A DNA stretch of 8,498 nucleotides, from NCBI GenBank assembly GCA_030613795.1, contig JAUWLG010000042.1, positions 1 to 8,498 of the forward strand, read 5' to 3'. Made by a program: the position numbers and the translations under genes. This stretch comes from Helicobacteraceae bacterium (GTDB lineage: Bacteria; Campylobacterota; Campylobacteria; Campylobacterales; Sulfurimonadaceae). Below are positions 1 through 6,403 of this stretch, in pieces. Below the pieces are notes generated by a model. It searched no databases, was not told where the DNA came from, and saw only the letters and a program-made list of their open reading frames with translations. Every line of letters starts with the position of its first letter. Positions within the stretch are counted from its first letter, which is position 1.

Positions 1-454
1 GTGCCAATGAAGCCGTCTCAAGACCGACAAAGATCAAGATTAGGTTGTCTGTTGCTACCATAAACTGGAAGCCTGCGATCATAAACAAGAACAGTGCAAA
101 GAACTCTGGGTAAGAGAACTCATGGAACCGCTTAGATGTTAGTGCCAATGGAATGAACATCATCGATGCGATGACAATGATGAGTTGTGCCAAAATAGCA
201 AGACCATCGATCAGCAGGACATCAAAGAAACCTAATTGTGTACCGTTAGAAGCGAACACACCGGCTGCATCTATAACAGCACCAAGGTCAAGGAGTAAAA
301 ATAGTAGTGAGATCATTACGTAAAGTGATTTATTCAAACCACCTTTTATTAGATCGATCACGATAATAGACAAGGCACCAAAAACCGCGATAGCCATTGG
401 TACAAGAGTTGCGACATTTAATGAGGCTAATGAGACGTTAACTGCTTCTAACAT
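1..454 (-). CDS. nuoN: NADH-quinone oxidoreductase subunit N, N-terminal part (3' end outside window)
   Basis: NuoN is one of three antiporter-like, proton-pumping subunits in the membrane arm of complex I. Translating the minus strand from the ATG at 454-452 gives 151 open codons that run off the window edge; the family is usually close to 480-500 residues, so about two thirds of the gene is missing here. The visible part has four or more hydrophobic segments and ends in [20 protein letters not shown], which matches the NuoN TM5 signature. Glu146 in it corresponds to the conserved membrane glutamate (Glu133 in E. coli). The start is supported by AGGAGG 7 nt upstream, and the ATG overlaps the nuoM stop by one base (TAATG), implying translational coupling. 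Identity as NuoN rather than a NuoM/L paralogue rests on the motif and on its place after nuoM. Confidence 0.95.
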   Translation of the reverse strand, partial: MLEAVNVSLASLNVATLVPMAIAVFGALSIIVIDLIKGGLNKSLYVMISLLFLLLDLGAVIDAAGVFASNGTQLGFFDVLLIDGLAILAQLIIVIASMMFIPLALTSKRFHEFSYPEFFALFLFMIAGFQFMVATDNLILIFVGLETASLA

Positions 455-1989
455 TAGTGTGCCTCCTGAGTTTCAAATTTTGCGATAGACGGAATCACCG
501 ATTTTGCTTCAGGTGAGATCGCTTTATCGTGCATGAGTTGAACCACTGACTCAACTGAGTTGTTGATCGGTTCAAGGACCGGTTTAGGGTAGATACCTAA
601 CCAGATCGCAATGATCGTCAATGGAATTAGACCAAGAAGTTCTGTCTTGTTCACATCTTTAAGATTTTTGTTCTCTTCTTTAGTGACTTCACCGAAGAAC
701 ACTTTTTTATATGCTGCAAGCATATAGATAGCACCAACGATGATAGCCGTTCCTGCAAGAAGTGTCATCATGTGAGACTGCTTGTAGAAACCAAGAAGTG
801 AAAGGAACTCTCCAACAAAGTTGATCGTCAATGGAAGACCAACTGATGCCATCATCATGATCCCGAAGATCGTTGCATACTTAGGCATAACATGTGCAAG
901 TCCACCGAAGTCACTCATCAGTTTAGTATGACGGCGGTCATAGACAACACCAACAAGCAAGAAGAGTGCACCGGAGACAATACCGTGTGCGATCATCAAG
1001 AAGACAGAACCTGTAATACCTTCAACATTAAGTGCGAATGTACCAAGAATGATAACACCCATGTGTGATACTGAAGAGTATGCAACGACCTGCTTGATAT
1101 CTTTCTGAGCGTATGCGACCATCGCGGTGTAGATGATCATAATGATCGCCAACACGGCTATAGGGTACATAAAGAACACTGACGCGTCCGGGAACAACGG
1201 CAGTGAGAAACGGATAAACGCGTATGTACCCATTTTCAGCAGTACCGCTGCAAGGATCACAGAACCGATAGTCGGTGCTTGACCGTGAGCGTACGGTAAC
1301 CATGTATGGAACGGGAACATTGGGACCTTGATCGCAAAACCAAAGAAGAATGCCACAAATAACCAGTACTGAATGTTCTCAGGCAGGATCAGACGGTACC
1401 ACTCAAGTAGTGAGAAGCTCCATTGACCTGTCGCCTGGTAGTAGTAAAACGCCATAAAAAGCATACCGACAAGCATAACCAGTGAACCCGCAAAGGTGTA
1501 AAGGAAAAACTTAACAGATGCATAGATACGCCGTGGACCACCCCAGATACCGATGATAAGAAGCATCGGCACAAGAGAAAGTTCCCAGAATACGTAGAAC
1601 AAGATAGCATCTAGCGCTGCAAAAACACCTATCATCGTCATCTGTAGGAATAGAAGTGTAATGATAAGGTCTTTAATACGACGTGTTTCCGTCAGTGTGG
1701 CAATACCTAGCATCGTGAAAAACGACGCCATGATAATGATAAACAGAGAGATACCGTCAACACCAAGAAGGTATGAGATACCAAATGCTGGAATCAGGTT
1801 TGCCTGCTCCATAAACTGCATGCCTGAGATGCTAGAGTCAAACGAGTACCACAACCAAAGTGAAAGTATAAATTCAACCGTTGCTACGATAATACCGTAA
1901 GCACGCATACTGTCTTTGTGGACAATAAAACCAAGCACTGCTGCGAGTGCCGGGAAAAATATCAAGATCGATAAAATATGGTCTAACAT
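454..1989 (-). CDS. nuoM: NADH-quinone oxidoreductase subunit M
   Basis: NuoM is an antiporter-like membrane subunit of complex I that moves protons across the cytoplasmic membrane when electrons flow to quinone. The 511-residue product is full length for the family and is hydrophobic almost throughout, in about 14 helices. Residues that can be placed by motif are Glu136 (FWE, E. coli Glu144), Lys221 in [10 protein letters not shown], Lys252 in LLKMGTY and Glu394 in FVGEF, so the usual proton path is intact. The segment after Lys221 reads [10 protein letters not shown], a variant of the usual LPDAHxxAPT. About 25 hydrophilic residues follow the last helix. The ATG directly abuts the nuoL stop (TAGATG), with AGGAG 8 nt upstream, and the gene overlaps nuoN by one base. 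No frame disruption is seen. Confidence 0.98.
   Translation of the reverse strand: MLDHILSILIFFPALAAVLGFIVHKDSMRAYGIIVATVEFILSLWLWYSFDSSISGMQFMEQANLIPAFGISYLLGVDGISLFIIIMASFFTMLGIATLTETRRIKDLIITLLFLQMTMIGVFAALDAILFYVFWELSLVPMLLIIGIWGGPRRIYASVKFFLYTFAGSLVMLVGMLFMAFYYYQATGQWSFSLLEWYRLILPENIQYWLFVAFFFGFAIKVPMFPFHTWLPYAHGQAPTIGSVILAAVLLKMGTYAFIRFSLPLFPDASVFFMYPIAVLAIIMIIYTAMVAYAQKDIKQVVAYSSVSHMGVIILGTFALNVEGITGSVFLMIAHGIVSGALFLLVGVVYDRRHTKLMSDFGGLAHVMPKYATIFGIMMMASVGLPLTINFVGEFLSLLGFYKQSHMMTLLAGTAIIVGAIYMLAAYKKVFFGEVTKEENKNLKDVNKTELLGLIPLTIIAIWLGIYPKPVLEPINNSVESVVQLMHDKAISPEAKSVIPSIAKFETQEAH
462..467 (-). promoter_or_regulatory. Ribosome binding site of nuoN (AGGAGG)
   Basis: A perfect AGGAGG lies inside the last codons of nuoM, 7 nt before the nuoN ATG. 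It fixes the nuoN start and supports coupling at the TAATG overlap. Confidence 0.85.
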
Positions 1990-3897
1990 CTATATAACTC
2001 CTAATCCAGAGAGTAGTTCGACTACTGTCTCTGATTGTCCAAGTGTGAATGCTGCTGCAAGTGCCAATAAGACAACTGTACCAATCACCATCCAACGTAA
2101 CATCGTTGAGAGGTTTCCGTTTTGCATTGTATGTGTTTTCTTACCAGTGTTGTAGAAGATGTTAGCTACACCATCAACTGATGCATCAACAACTTTCTGG
2201 TCGATCTTCCACATCATGTCTGAAAGCTGACGGTACATCTTAGTGAAGTACTCTTCATAAAACTGTGGAATAAAATACTGGTTGTAAAGGAGTTGGTAAA
2301 GAAAACCAGACTCCACTTTTTTGTCCACTTTAACCGCTTTTGCATACTTTTTGTATGCAAATACGATTGCCGCGATAACAAACAGTTGCGTACCGATCGT
2401 CATGATCCAATACGTTGTTGCACTGTGTATATGGTACTCAATAGCCGGAAGAACCTGTGTGACCATCTCATAATATGGTGTTTTGAAGACCATACCTGCG
2501 ATAACTGCCAAGATAGCCAACGGCAGCATACCCCAAAGCATAAAGTTATACGCTTCGTGTGGGTGAACACCGTTTGCTGTGTGTCTGTCATCACCATGGA
2601 AGATCAAGGCAACAAGACGGAACGAGTAGAATGCTGTAAGACCGGCAGTCAATAGTAGAACCGTGTATAGAATGTAGTGCTGCTCAATGAAAGCCACTTC
2701 CAAGATAAGATCTTTCGAGAAGAAACCTGCCAATGGATAGATACCCGCCAATGCAACAGAAGCAAGCGTCATCAAGATCCAAGTCCATTTCATCGATGTC
2801 TTCAAGTTACCCATCTTAAACGGATCCAGCTCATTATGCATTGCGTGCATAACATTACCGGCACCTAGGAAAAGGAGTGCTTTGAAAAATGCGTGTGCCA
2901 TAAGGTGGAAAAGTGCCACCCAGTAAGCGCCAAGACCGGCAGCCACAAACATATAACCAAGTTGTGAAAGAGTCGAGTACGCAATAATACGTTTCATGTC
3001 ACGGTTAACCAGTGCCATAGTCGCTGCAAACATCGCGACAAATGCACCAAGGCTAGCGATCATAACACCAATATCAGGGATAAGGTCGTAGAGCGGGTTA
3101 GCACGAACAACCAAGTAGACACCCGCTGTTACCATCGTTGCAGCGTGGATAAGAGCCGATACCGGAGTAGGACCTTCCATCGCGTCTGCAAGCCAAGTGT
3201 GAAGTGGAAACTGTGCTGATTTACCCATTGCACCGATAAACAAGAAGACACCCATCGCTGTCAATACTGAGCTGTCAAGTGCCGGCATAGCAGCAAATGC
3301 TTCGTTGTATTGGATAGAACCAGTGTTCCAGTATACTAAGAAGATACCGATAAGCATAGCAAGGTCAGCAATACGGTTCATAATGAACGCTTCGTTTGCT
3401 GCCCAAGTAGCTGATTCTTTGTGATACCAGAAACCGATCAGTAGCCAAGAACAGACACCAACGCCTTCCCAACCGATAAATAGACCTAAGAAGTTATCAC
3501 TCATTACAAGTACCATCATCGAGAAGACGAAAGCACTTAGGTATGAGAAGAAACGGTTAAAGCCCTTATCATGGTCCATGTATCCGATAGAGTAGATGTG
3601 AACAACAGTAGAGACTGTTGTAACGACCATCATCATCGTCACAGAGACTTGATCAACAACAAATCCGTATGGAACATAAAGGTCACCAGTCGCCATCCAA
3701 GTCATTAACTCGACTTCAATTGGTTCGCCGCCGCCTAAGATGTAGATCAACAGCTTCAGACTCGCTAAGAATGAGACAAACAGCAGTGCAGTAGGGACGA
3801 TACCTGCAATAATGTTTTTCTTACTCATTCCAAAGAGTGCTGCAAACAGTGAACCTACGATCGGTGCAAAAAGTGCAGTATATAAATAAAATTCCAT
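1990..3897 (-). CDS. nuoL: NADH-quinone oxidoreductase subunit L
   Basis: NuoL is the most distal antiporter-like subunit of the complex I membrane arm. Its 635 residues are slightly longer than the E. coli protein (613). The order of parts is an N-terminal helix, the NADH-ubiquinone chain 5 N-terminal domain (about residues 65-120), the antiporter core (about 130-410), and a C-terminal amphipathic stretch (about 530-595) followed by a last helix at about 600-620. That C-terminal part fits the lateral helix that runs along NuoM and NuoN and is diagnostic for NuoL. Visible functional residues are Glu144 in IGWEGVG (same number as E. coli), Lys226 in MGKSAQFPLH, His331/His335/Lys339 in the central helix, and Lys395 in FFSKD. 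The ATG is 2 nt after the nuoK stop, with GAGG 6 nt upstream. Confidence 0.98.
   Translation of the reverse strand: MEFYLYTALFAPIVGSLFAALFGMSKKNIIAGIVPTALLFVSFLASLKLLIYILGGGEPIEVELMTWMATGDLYVPYGFVVDQVSVTMMMVVTTVSTVVHIYSIGYMDHDKGFNRFFSYLSAFVFSMMVLVMSDNFLGLFIGWEGVGVCSWLLIGFWYHKESATWAANEAFIMNRIADLAMLIGIFLVYWNTGSIQYNEAFAAMPALDSSVLTAMGVFLFIGAMGKSAQFPLHTWLADAMEGPTPVSALIHAATMVTAGVYLVVRANPLYDLIPDIGVMIASLGAFVAMFAATMALVNRDMKRIIAYSTLSQLGYMFVAAGLGAYWVALFHLMAHAFFKALLFLGAGNVMHAMHNELDPFKMGNLKTSMKWTWILMTLASVALAGIYPLAGFFSKDLILEVAFIEQHYILYTVLLLTAGLTAFYSFRLVALIFHGDDRHTANGVHPHEAYNFMLWGMLPLAILAVIAGMVFKTPYYEMVTQVLPAIEYHIHSATTYWIMTIGTQLFVIAAIVFAYKKYAKAVKVDKKVESGFLYQLLYNQYFIPQFYEEYFTKMYRQLSDMMWKIDQKVVDASVDGVANIFYNTGKKTHTMQNGNLSTMLRWMVIGTVVLLALAAAFTLGQSETVVELLSGLGVI
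1998..2002 (-). promoter_or_regulatory. Ribosome binding site of nuoM (AGGAG)
   Basis: AGGAG lies in the final codons of nuoL, 8 nt before the nuoM ATG. It supports that start and coupling across the zero-gap junction. Confidence 0.8.
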
Positions 3898-3899
3898 AT

Positions 3900-4208
3900 C
3901 TATCCTCTCATCGATGTCATAGCATCAAGATCAATTTTGCCAGTACGTTTGTACCAAAGAACAAGTAGACCAAGGCCAACCGCTACTTCAGACGCTGCAA
4001 TCGCAATGATGAAGAAAGCGAACATCTGACCGGTAAGGTCACCGTAGTAGCTTGATATCGCTGCAAAAGCGATGTTTACAGCGTTTAGTAAGATCTCAGT
4101 TGCAAAGAAAAGCAATAGAAGATTTTTACGACGCATCACACCTATCAGACCGATAGCAAAAAGTATCGTTGACAGGATCAAATAGTGCTGTAGAGTGATT
4201 TCCATCAT
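3900..4208 (-). CDS. nuoK: NADH-quinone oxidoreductase subunit K
   Basis: NuoK is a small three-helix membrane subunit (bacterial homologue of ND4L) that links the quinone end of complex I to the antiporter-like subunits. The 102-residue product matches the usual length (about 100). It has three hydrophobic segments and both conserved membrane glutamates: Glu38 in FFATEILLN and Glu74 in AASEVAVGL (E. coli Glu36 and Glu72). There are two tandem ATGs, at 4208 and 4205. I chose the upstream one because AAGG lies 7 nt before it and because it makes the common ATGA stop/start overlap with nuoJ; starting at 4205 would shorten the product by one residue only. Confidence 0.97.
   Translation of the reverse strand: MMEITLQHYLILSTILFAIGLIGVMRRKNLLLLFFATEILLNAVNIAFAAISSYYGDLTGQMFAFFIIAIAASEVAVGLGLLVLWYKRTGKIDLDAMTSMRG
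3904..3907 (-). promoter_or_regulatory. Ribosome binding site of nuoL (GAGG)
   Basis: GAGG in the last codons of nuoK (wider context GAGAGGA) sits 6 nt before the nuoL ATG. It is a moderate site and agrees with the annotated start. Confidence 0.65.
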
Positions 4209-4768
4209 ACTTGAGCCTTTTCATTAGTTTGACGTTCGATCTCTTCTTCTTTCATAAGTGTCAAAGAGTGGTCCATCTTCTTACCGGCAAGAACGATACC
4301 TGCGATCATTGCGACAAGAAGCATTACAGCAGCAACTTCAAACGGGATCAGGTACTTAGTAAAAAGTACCATACCGACCTGTTGCGAGTTGCCTACACCA
4401 TCAATAACAGGATAAAGCGCTGTTATGTTTCCAGAGACGATCGGTGCCGTAAAGATCGCAACAACGGTTAATGCTGCCAGACCTGAAAGGCCAAAGACAA
4501 GCTGCGGAGAGTTGCGTTTTTCAACAACATCACGTGTTGTATCAAAGAACATCATACCAAAGGCATAAAGTGCCATAACAGCACCTGTATAGACGATGAT
4601 CTGAATCGCACCTAAGAAATCTGCACCCAGCAAGAAGAAAAATGCTGAGATGAAGATCATACCTGCCGCCAATGCACTTAGTGCATACAGCGCGTGGTTA
4701 GTCAACACTGTGATCAAAAACATCACTGTTGTTAAGATAGCAAATGTGTAAAATGCTATAGCTTCCAT
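4205..4768 (-). CDS. nuoJ: NADH-quinone oxidoreductase subunit J
   Basis: NuoJ (homologue of ND6) is a five-helix membrane subunit at the junction of quinone site and proton channels. The 187-residue product is in the usual range. The diagnostic third helix reads GAIQIIVYTGAVMALYAFGM (residues 54-73); it carries the conserved Tyr60 and the glycines of the helix that changes shape during turnover in structurally studied complexes. A late helix holds Glu144 in IPFEVAAVML, and the C-terminus (from about 163) is a charged cytoplasmic tail rich in Lys and Glu. The ATG lies 9 nt after the nuoI stop with TAAGGAG just upstream, and the gene overlaps nuoK by 4 nt. No oddities are seen. Confidence 0.97.
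   Translation of the reverse strand: MEAIAFYTFAILTTVMFLITVLTNHALYALSALAAGMIFISAFFFLLGADFLGAIQIIVYTGAVMALYAFGMMFFDTTRDVVEKRNSPQLVFGLSGLAALTVVAIFTAPIVSGNITALYPVIDGVGNSQQVGMVLFTKYLIPFEVAAVMLLVAMIAGIVLAGKKMDHSLTLMKEEEIERQTNEKAQV
4216..4219 (-). promoter_or_regulatory. Ribosome binding site of nuoK (AAGG)
   Basis: AAGG within the nuoJ 3' end is 7 nt from the ATG at 4208 and 10 nt from the second ATG at 4205, so it favours the upstream start. Confidence 0.6.
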
Positions 4769-4773
4769 CCTGG

Positions 4774-4780
4774 CTCCTTA
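4774..4780 (-). promoter_or_regulatory. Ribosome binding site of nuoJ (TAAGGAG) overlapping the nuoI stop
   Basis: TAAGGAG begins with the nuoI TAA stop codon and ends 5 nt before the nuoJ ATG. A ribosome ending nuoI would be placed on this site. Confidence 0.8.
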
Positions 4781-5395
4781 ATACGCAAGCGGCGTAGATT
4801 TTACGCGCTCGTCTTCGTGTGGTGTAACAGCACCAAAACCTGGGTACTCAGGTACTTGACCCTTGAGTGCCATGTCAAAAGGTGTCAACATATCTTCGTA
4901 ATTCGTGTAGTGTGCACGCTGCTCAGAAGTGTTCTCATAACGTCCGCCATGAACGATCGCCAACTCCGGGCAGACTTCAGCACAGTAACCACAGAAGATA
5001 CAGCGACCAAGATTGATCGTATACTCAGTGACCTGCTTACGGCTGTTCTCATCGATCTTAGTGTCCATACGGATACAGTCAGAGATACAGATCTTTTCAC
5101 AAAGGCCACAACCGATACAACGTTCTGTACCAGACTCCCAAAGACGCTGCATCTCATGAACTGCACGGTAACGTGGTCCAATTGGCAACTTCTCTAACGG
5201 ATACTTAACCGTGTGAATGTCAAATTTCAACATCTCACGCATTACAACCCCTAGACCAACAAAAAGCTCGCCTTTGATCGCACGTGAGAAAACTTGTTTC
5301 GCTTTGTCCCACCCTGTTTCCGGGTAGTCAGCAATGTCTACTTTGTAGTAGGCACCTTCACTTACATTTCTATTTTCAAATTCTTCTAAACTCAT
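4778..5395 (-). CDS. nuoI: NADH-quinone oxidoreductase subunit I (two [4Fe-4S] ferredoxin-type)
   Basis: NuoI carries clusters N6a and N6b and relays electrons from NuoG towards the terminal cluster and quinone, at the base of the peripheral arm. Counting from the ATG at 5395 (205 residues), there are two ferredoxin motifs: Cys93, 96, 99, 103, and Cys132, 135, 138, 142 with the last followed by Pro. The first motif is followed by Ile rather than Pro and has a fifth cysteine, Cys107 (CEKICISDC). The region KLPIGPRYRA before the motifs is typical of NuoI. Three start codons lie in a row, TTG 5401, ATG 5398 and ATG 5395. AAGG is 7 nt before 5395 but only 4 nt before 5398 and overlaps the TTG spacing, so I chose 5395; the difference is one or two residues. 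It sits between nuoH and nuoJ, each about 9 nt away. Confidence 0.96.
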   Translation of the reverse strand: MSLEEFENRNVSEGAYYKVDIADYPETGWDKAKQVFSRAIKGELFVGLGVVMREMLKFDIHTVKYPLEKLPIGPRYRAVHEMQRLWESGTERCIGCGLCEKICISDCIRMDTKIDENSRKQVTEYTINLGRCIFCGYCAEVCPELAIVHGGRYENTSEQRAHYTNYEDMLTPFDMALKGQVPEYPGFGAVTPHEDERVKSTPLAY

Positions 5396-5401
5396 CATCA
5401 A

Positions 5402-5407
5402 CCCTTA
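5402..5407 (-). promoter_or_regulatory. Ribosome binding site of nuoI (TAAGGG) overlapping the nuoH stop
   Basis: TAAGGG includes the nuoH TAA stop. The AAGG core is 7 nt from the ATG at 5395, 4 nt from the ATG at 5398 and 1 nt from the TTG at 5401, which decides for 5395. Confidence 0.7.
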
Positions 5408-6400
5408 AAACATCATCACAAAACCGGTGATCACAACATTGATCAACGCTATAGGCATGAGAACTTTCCAACATAACCACATCAACTGATCCGGTCTGAT
5501 ATCTGGCCATGCAGCACGTGTCCATAAGAAGAAAAAGAAGAAGAACGCCATTTTCCCTAAGAACGCGAATGCACCAAGAACTGAACCATCACCAAAACCG
5601 CCTAAGAAGAGCAGTACAATCACAAACGAGATAAAGAACATGTTGGCATACTCACCGATGAAGAACAGACCCCAACGCATACCAGAGTACTCAGTACCAA
5701 AACCATCAATGATCTCGTGATCATTCGCTACCAAGTGGAAAGGTGTACGACCAGTCTCAGCAAAGGCAGCAATCCAAAAAAGAAGAAACGCAACCGGCTG
5801 TGACCAGATGATCCAGTCCCCGATACCGCCTGCTTGATAGTTGTTAAAGTCGATCAACGAGAACGAACCTACCATCATCAAAGGTGCAAGCAGTGAAAGA
5901 CCTGTAATAACCTCGTAAGAGATAAATACCGATGCCGCACGTGCTGCAGAGATCAGTGCAAATTTATTGCTTGATGCAAGTGAACCAAGAAGCGGTCCGT
6001 AAAAACCAACCGCCATGACACCAAGAACATAAAGAATACCGATATTGACATCAGCAACGATCGGATGAACTACATAATCTGTAAACGGAAGCGTAAACTG
6101 CGGTAAAAACGGTATCGCTGCTGCTGCCATAAAGGCTGTTGCAGCCGTAATGACCGGTGCGATCTTAAAGATCGGTCCAACTGCATTTGTCGGAACGATA
6201 TCCTCTTTAGTAAAGAGTTTAATACCATCAGCCGCAACCTGTAAAAGTCCATATGGACCAACGTGCATCGGCCCAAGGCGACGCTGCATAAATGCAAGGA
6301 TCTTACGCTCAAAGTAGGTTCCGAGACCTGCTAAGGCAGAGAACACCAACAAGATCACAACGATCTTGATTAGGGTTTCAATAATGTATGCTACTTCCAT
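5405..6400 (-). CDS. nuoH: NADH-quinone oxidoreductase subunit H
   Basis: NuoH (homologue of ND1) is the membrane subunit that, with NuoB and NuoD, forms the quinone-binding chamber of complex I. The 331-residue product is of normal length (E. coli 325) with about eight helices. Family motifs are clear: ERKILAFMQRR at 31-41, ADGIKLF at 57-63, SYEV with Glu163, AETGRTPF at 214-221, EYSGMRWG at 237-244 and GEYANM with Glu250. The acidic loop after TPF differs from the usual PFDLPEAExE: it reads PFHLVANDHE, so two of the four usual acidic positions are changed (Asp to His222, Glu to Ala225), one is conservative (Asp227) and one is kept (Glu229). GPMHVGP also replaces GPNRVGP. The ATG is 3 nt after the nuoG stop, with AAGGTG 6 nt upstream. 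Confidence 0.97.
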   Translation of the reverse strand: MEVAYIIETLIKIVVILLVFSALAGLGTYFERKILAFMQRRLGPMHVGPYGLLQVAADGIKLFTKEDIVPTNAVGPIFKIAPVITAATAFMAAAAIPFLPQFTLPFTDYVVHPIVADVNIGILYVLGVMAVGFYGPLLGSLASSNKFALISAARAASVFISYEVITGLSLLAPLMMVGSFSLIDFNNYQAGGIGDWIIWSQPVAFLLFWIAAFAETGRTPFHLVANDHEIIDGFGTEYSGMRWGLFFIGEYANMFFISFVIVLLFLGGFGDGSVLGAFAFLGKMAFFFFFFLWTRAAWPDIRPDQLMWLCWKVLMPIALINVVITGFVMMF

Positions 6401-6403
6401 TAA

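Noticed and set aside
1028..1303. Open frame of 91 codons on the minus strand inside nuoM
   Set aside because: It is an alternative frame of the clearly conserved nuoM gene, has no recognisable domain, and its product has the irregular composition of a shadow frame.
1661..1900. Small plus-strand open frames opposite nuoM and nuoL (1661-1900, 1916-2155, 2677-2868)
   Set aside because: They are antisense to conserved genes, with no motif, no clear ribosome binding site and no independent support.
2293..2655. Open frame of 120 codons on the plus strand opposite nuoL
   Set aside because: It is antisense to a full-length conserved gene; the product is rich in Cys/His/Arg without a recognisable motif and I see no good ribosome binding site.
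4817..5197. Open frame of 126 codons on the plus strand opposite nuoI
   Set aside because: It is antisense to the two ferredoxin motifs of NuoI; the Thr/Asp-rich product looks like a reverse-complement artefact.
6070..6312. Arg/Leu-rich open frame of 80 codons on the minus strand within nuoH
   Set aside because: It is a shifted reading of the nuoH coding sequence; its repetitive Arg-Ser-Leu composition follows from that shift.
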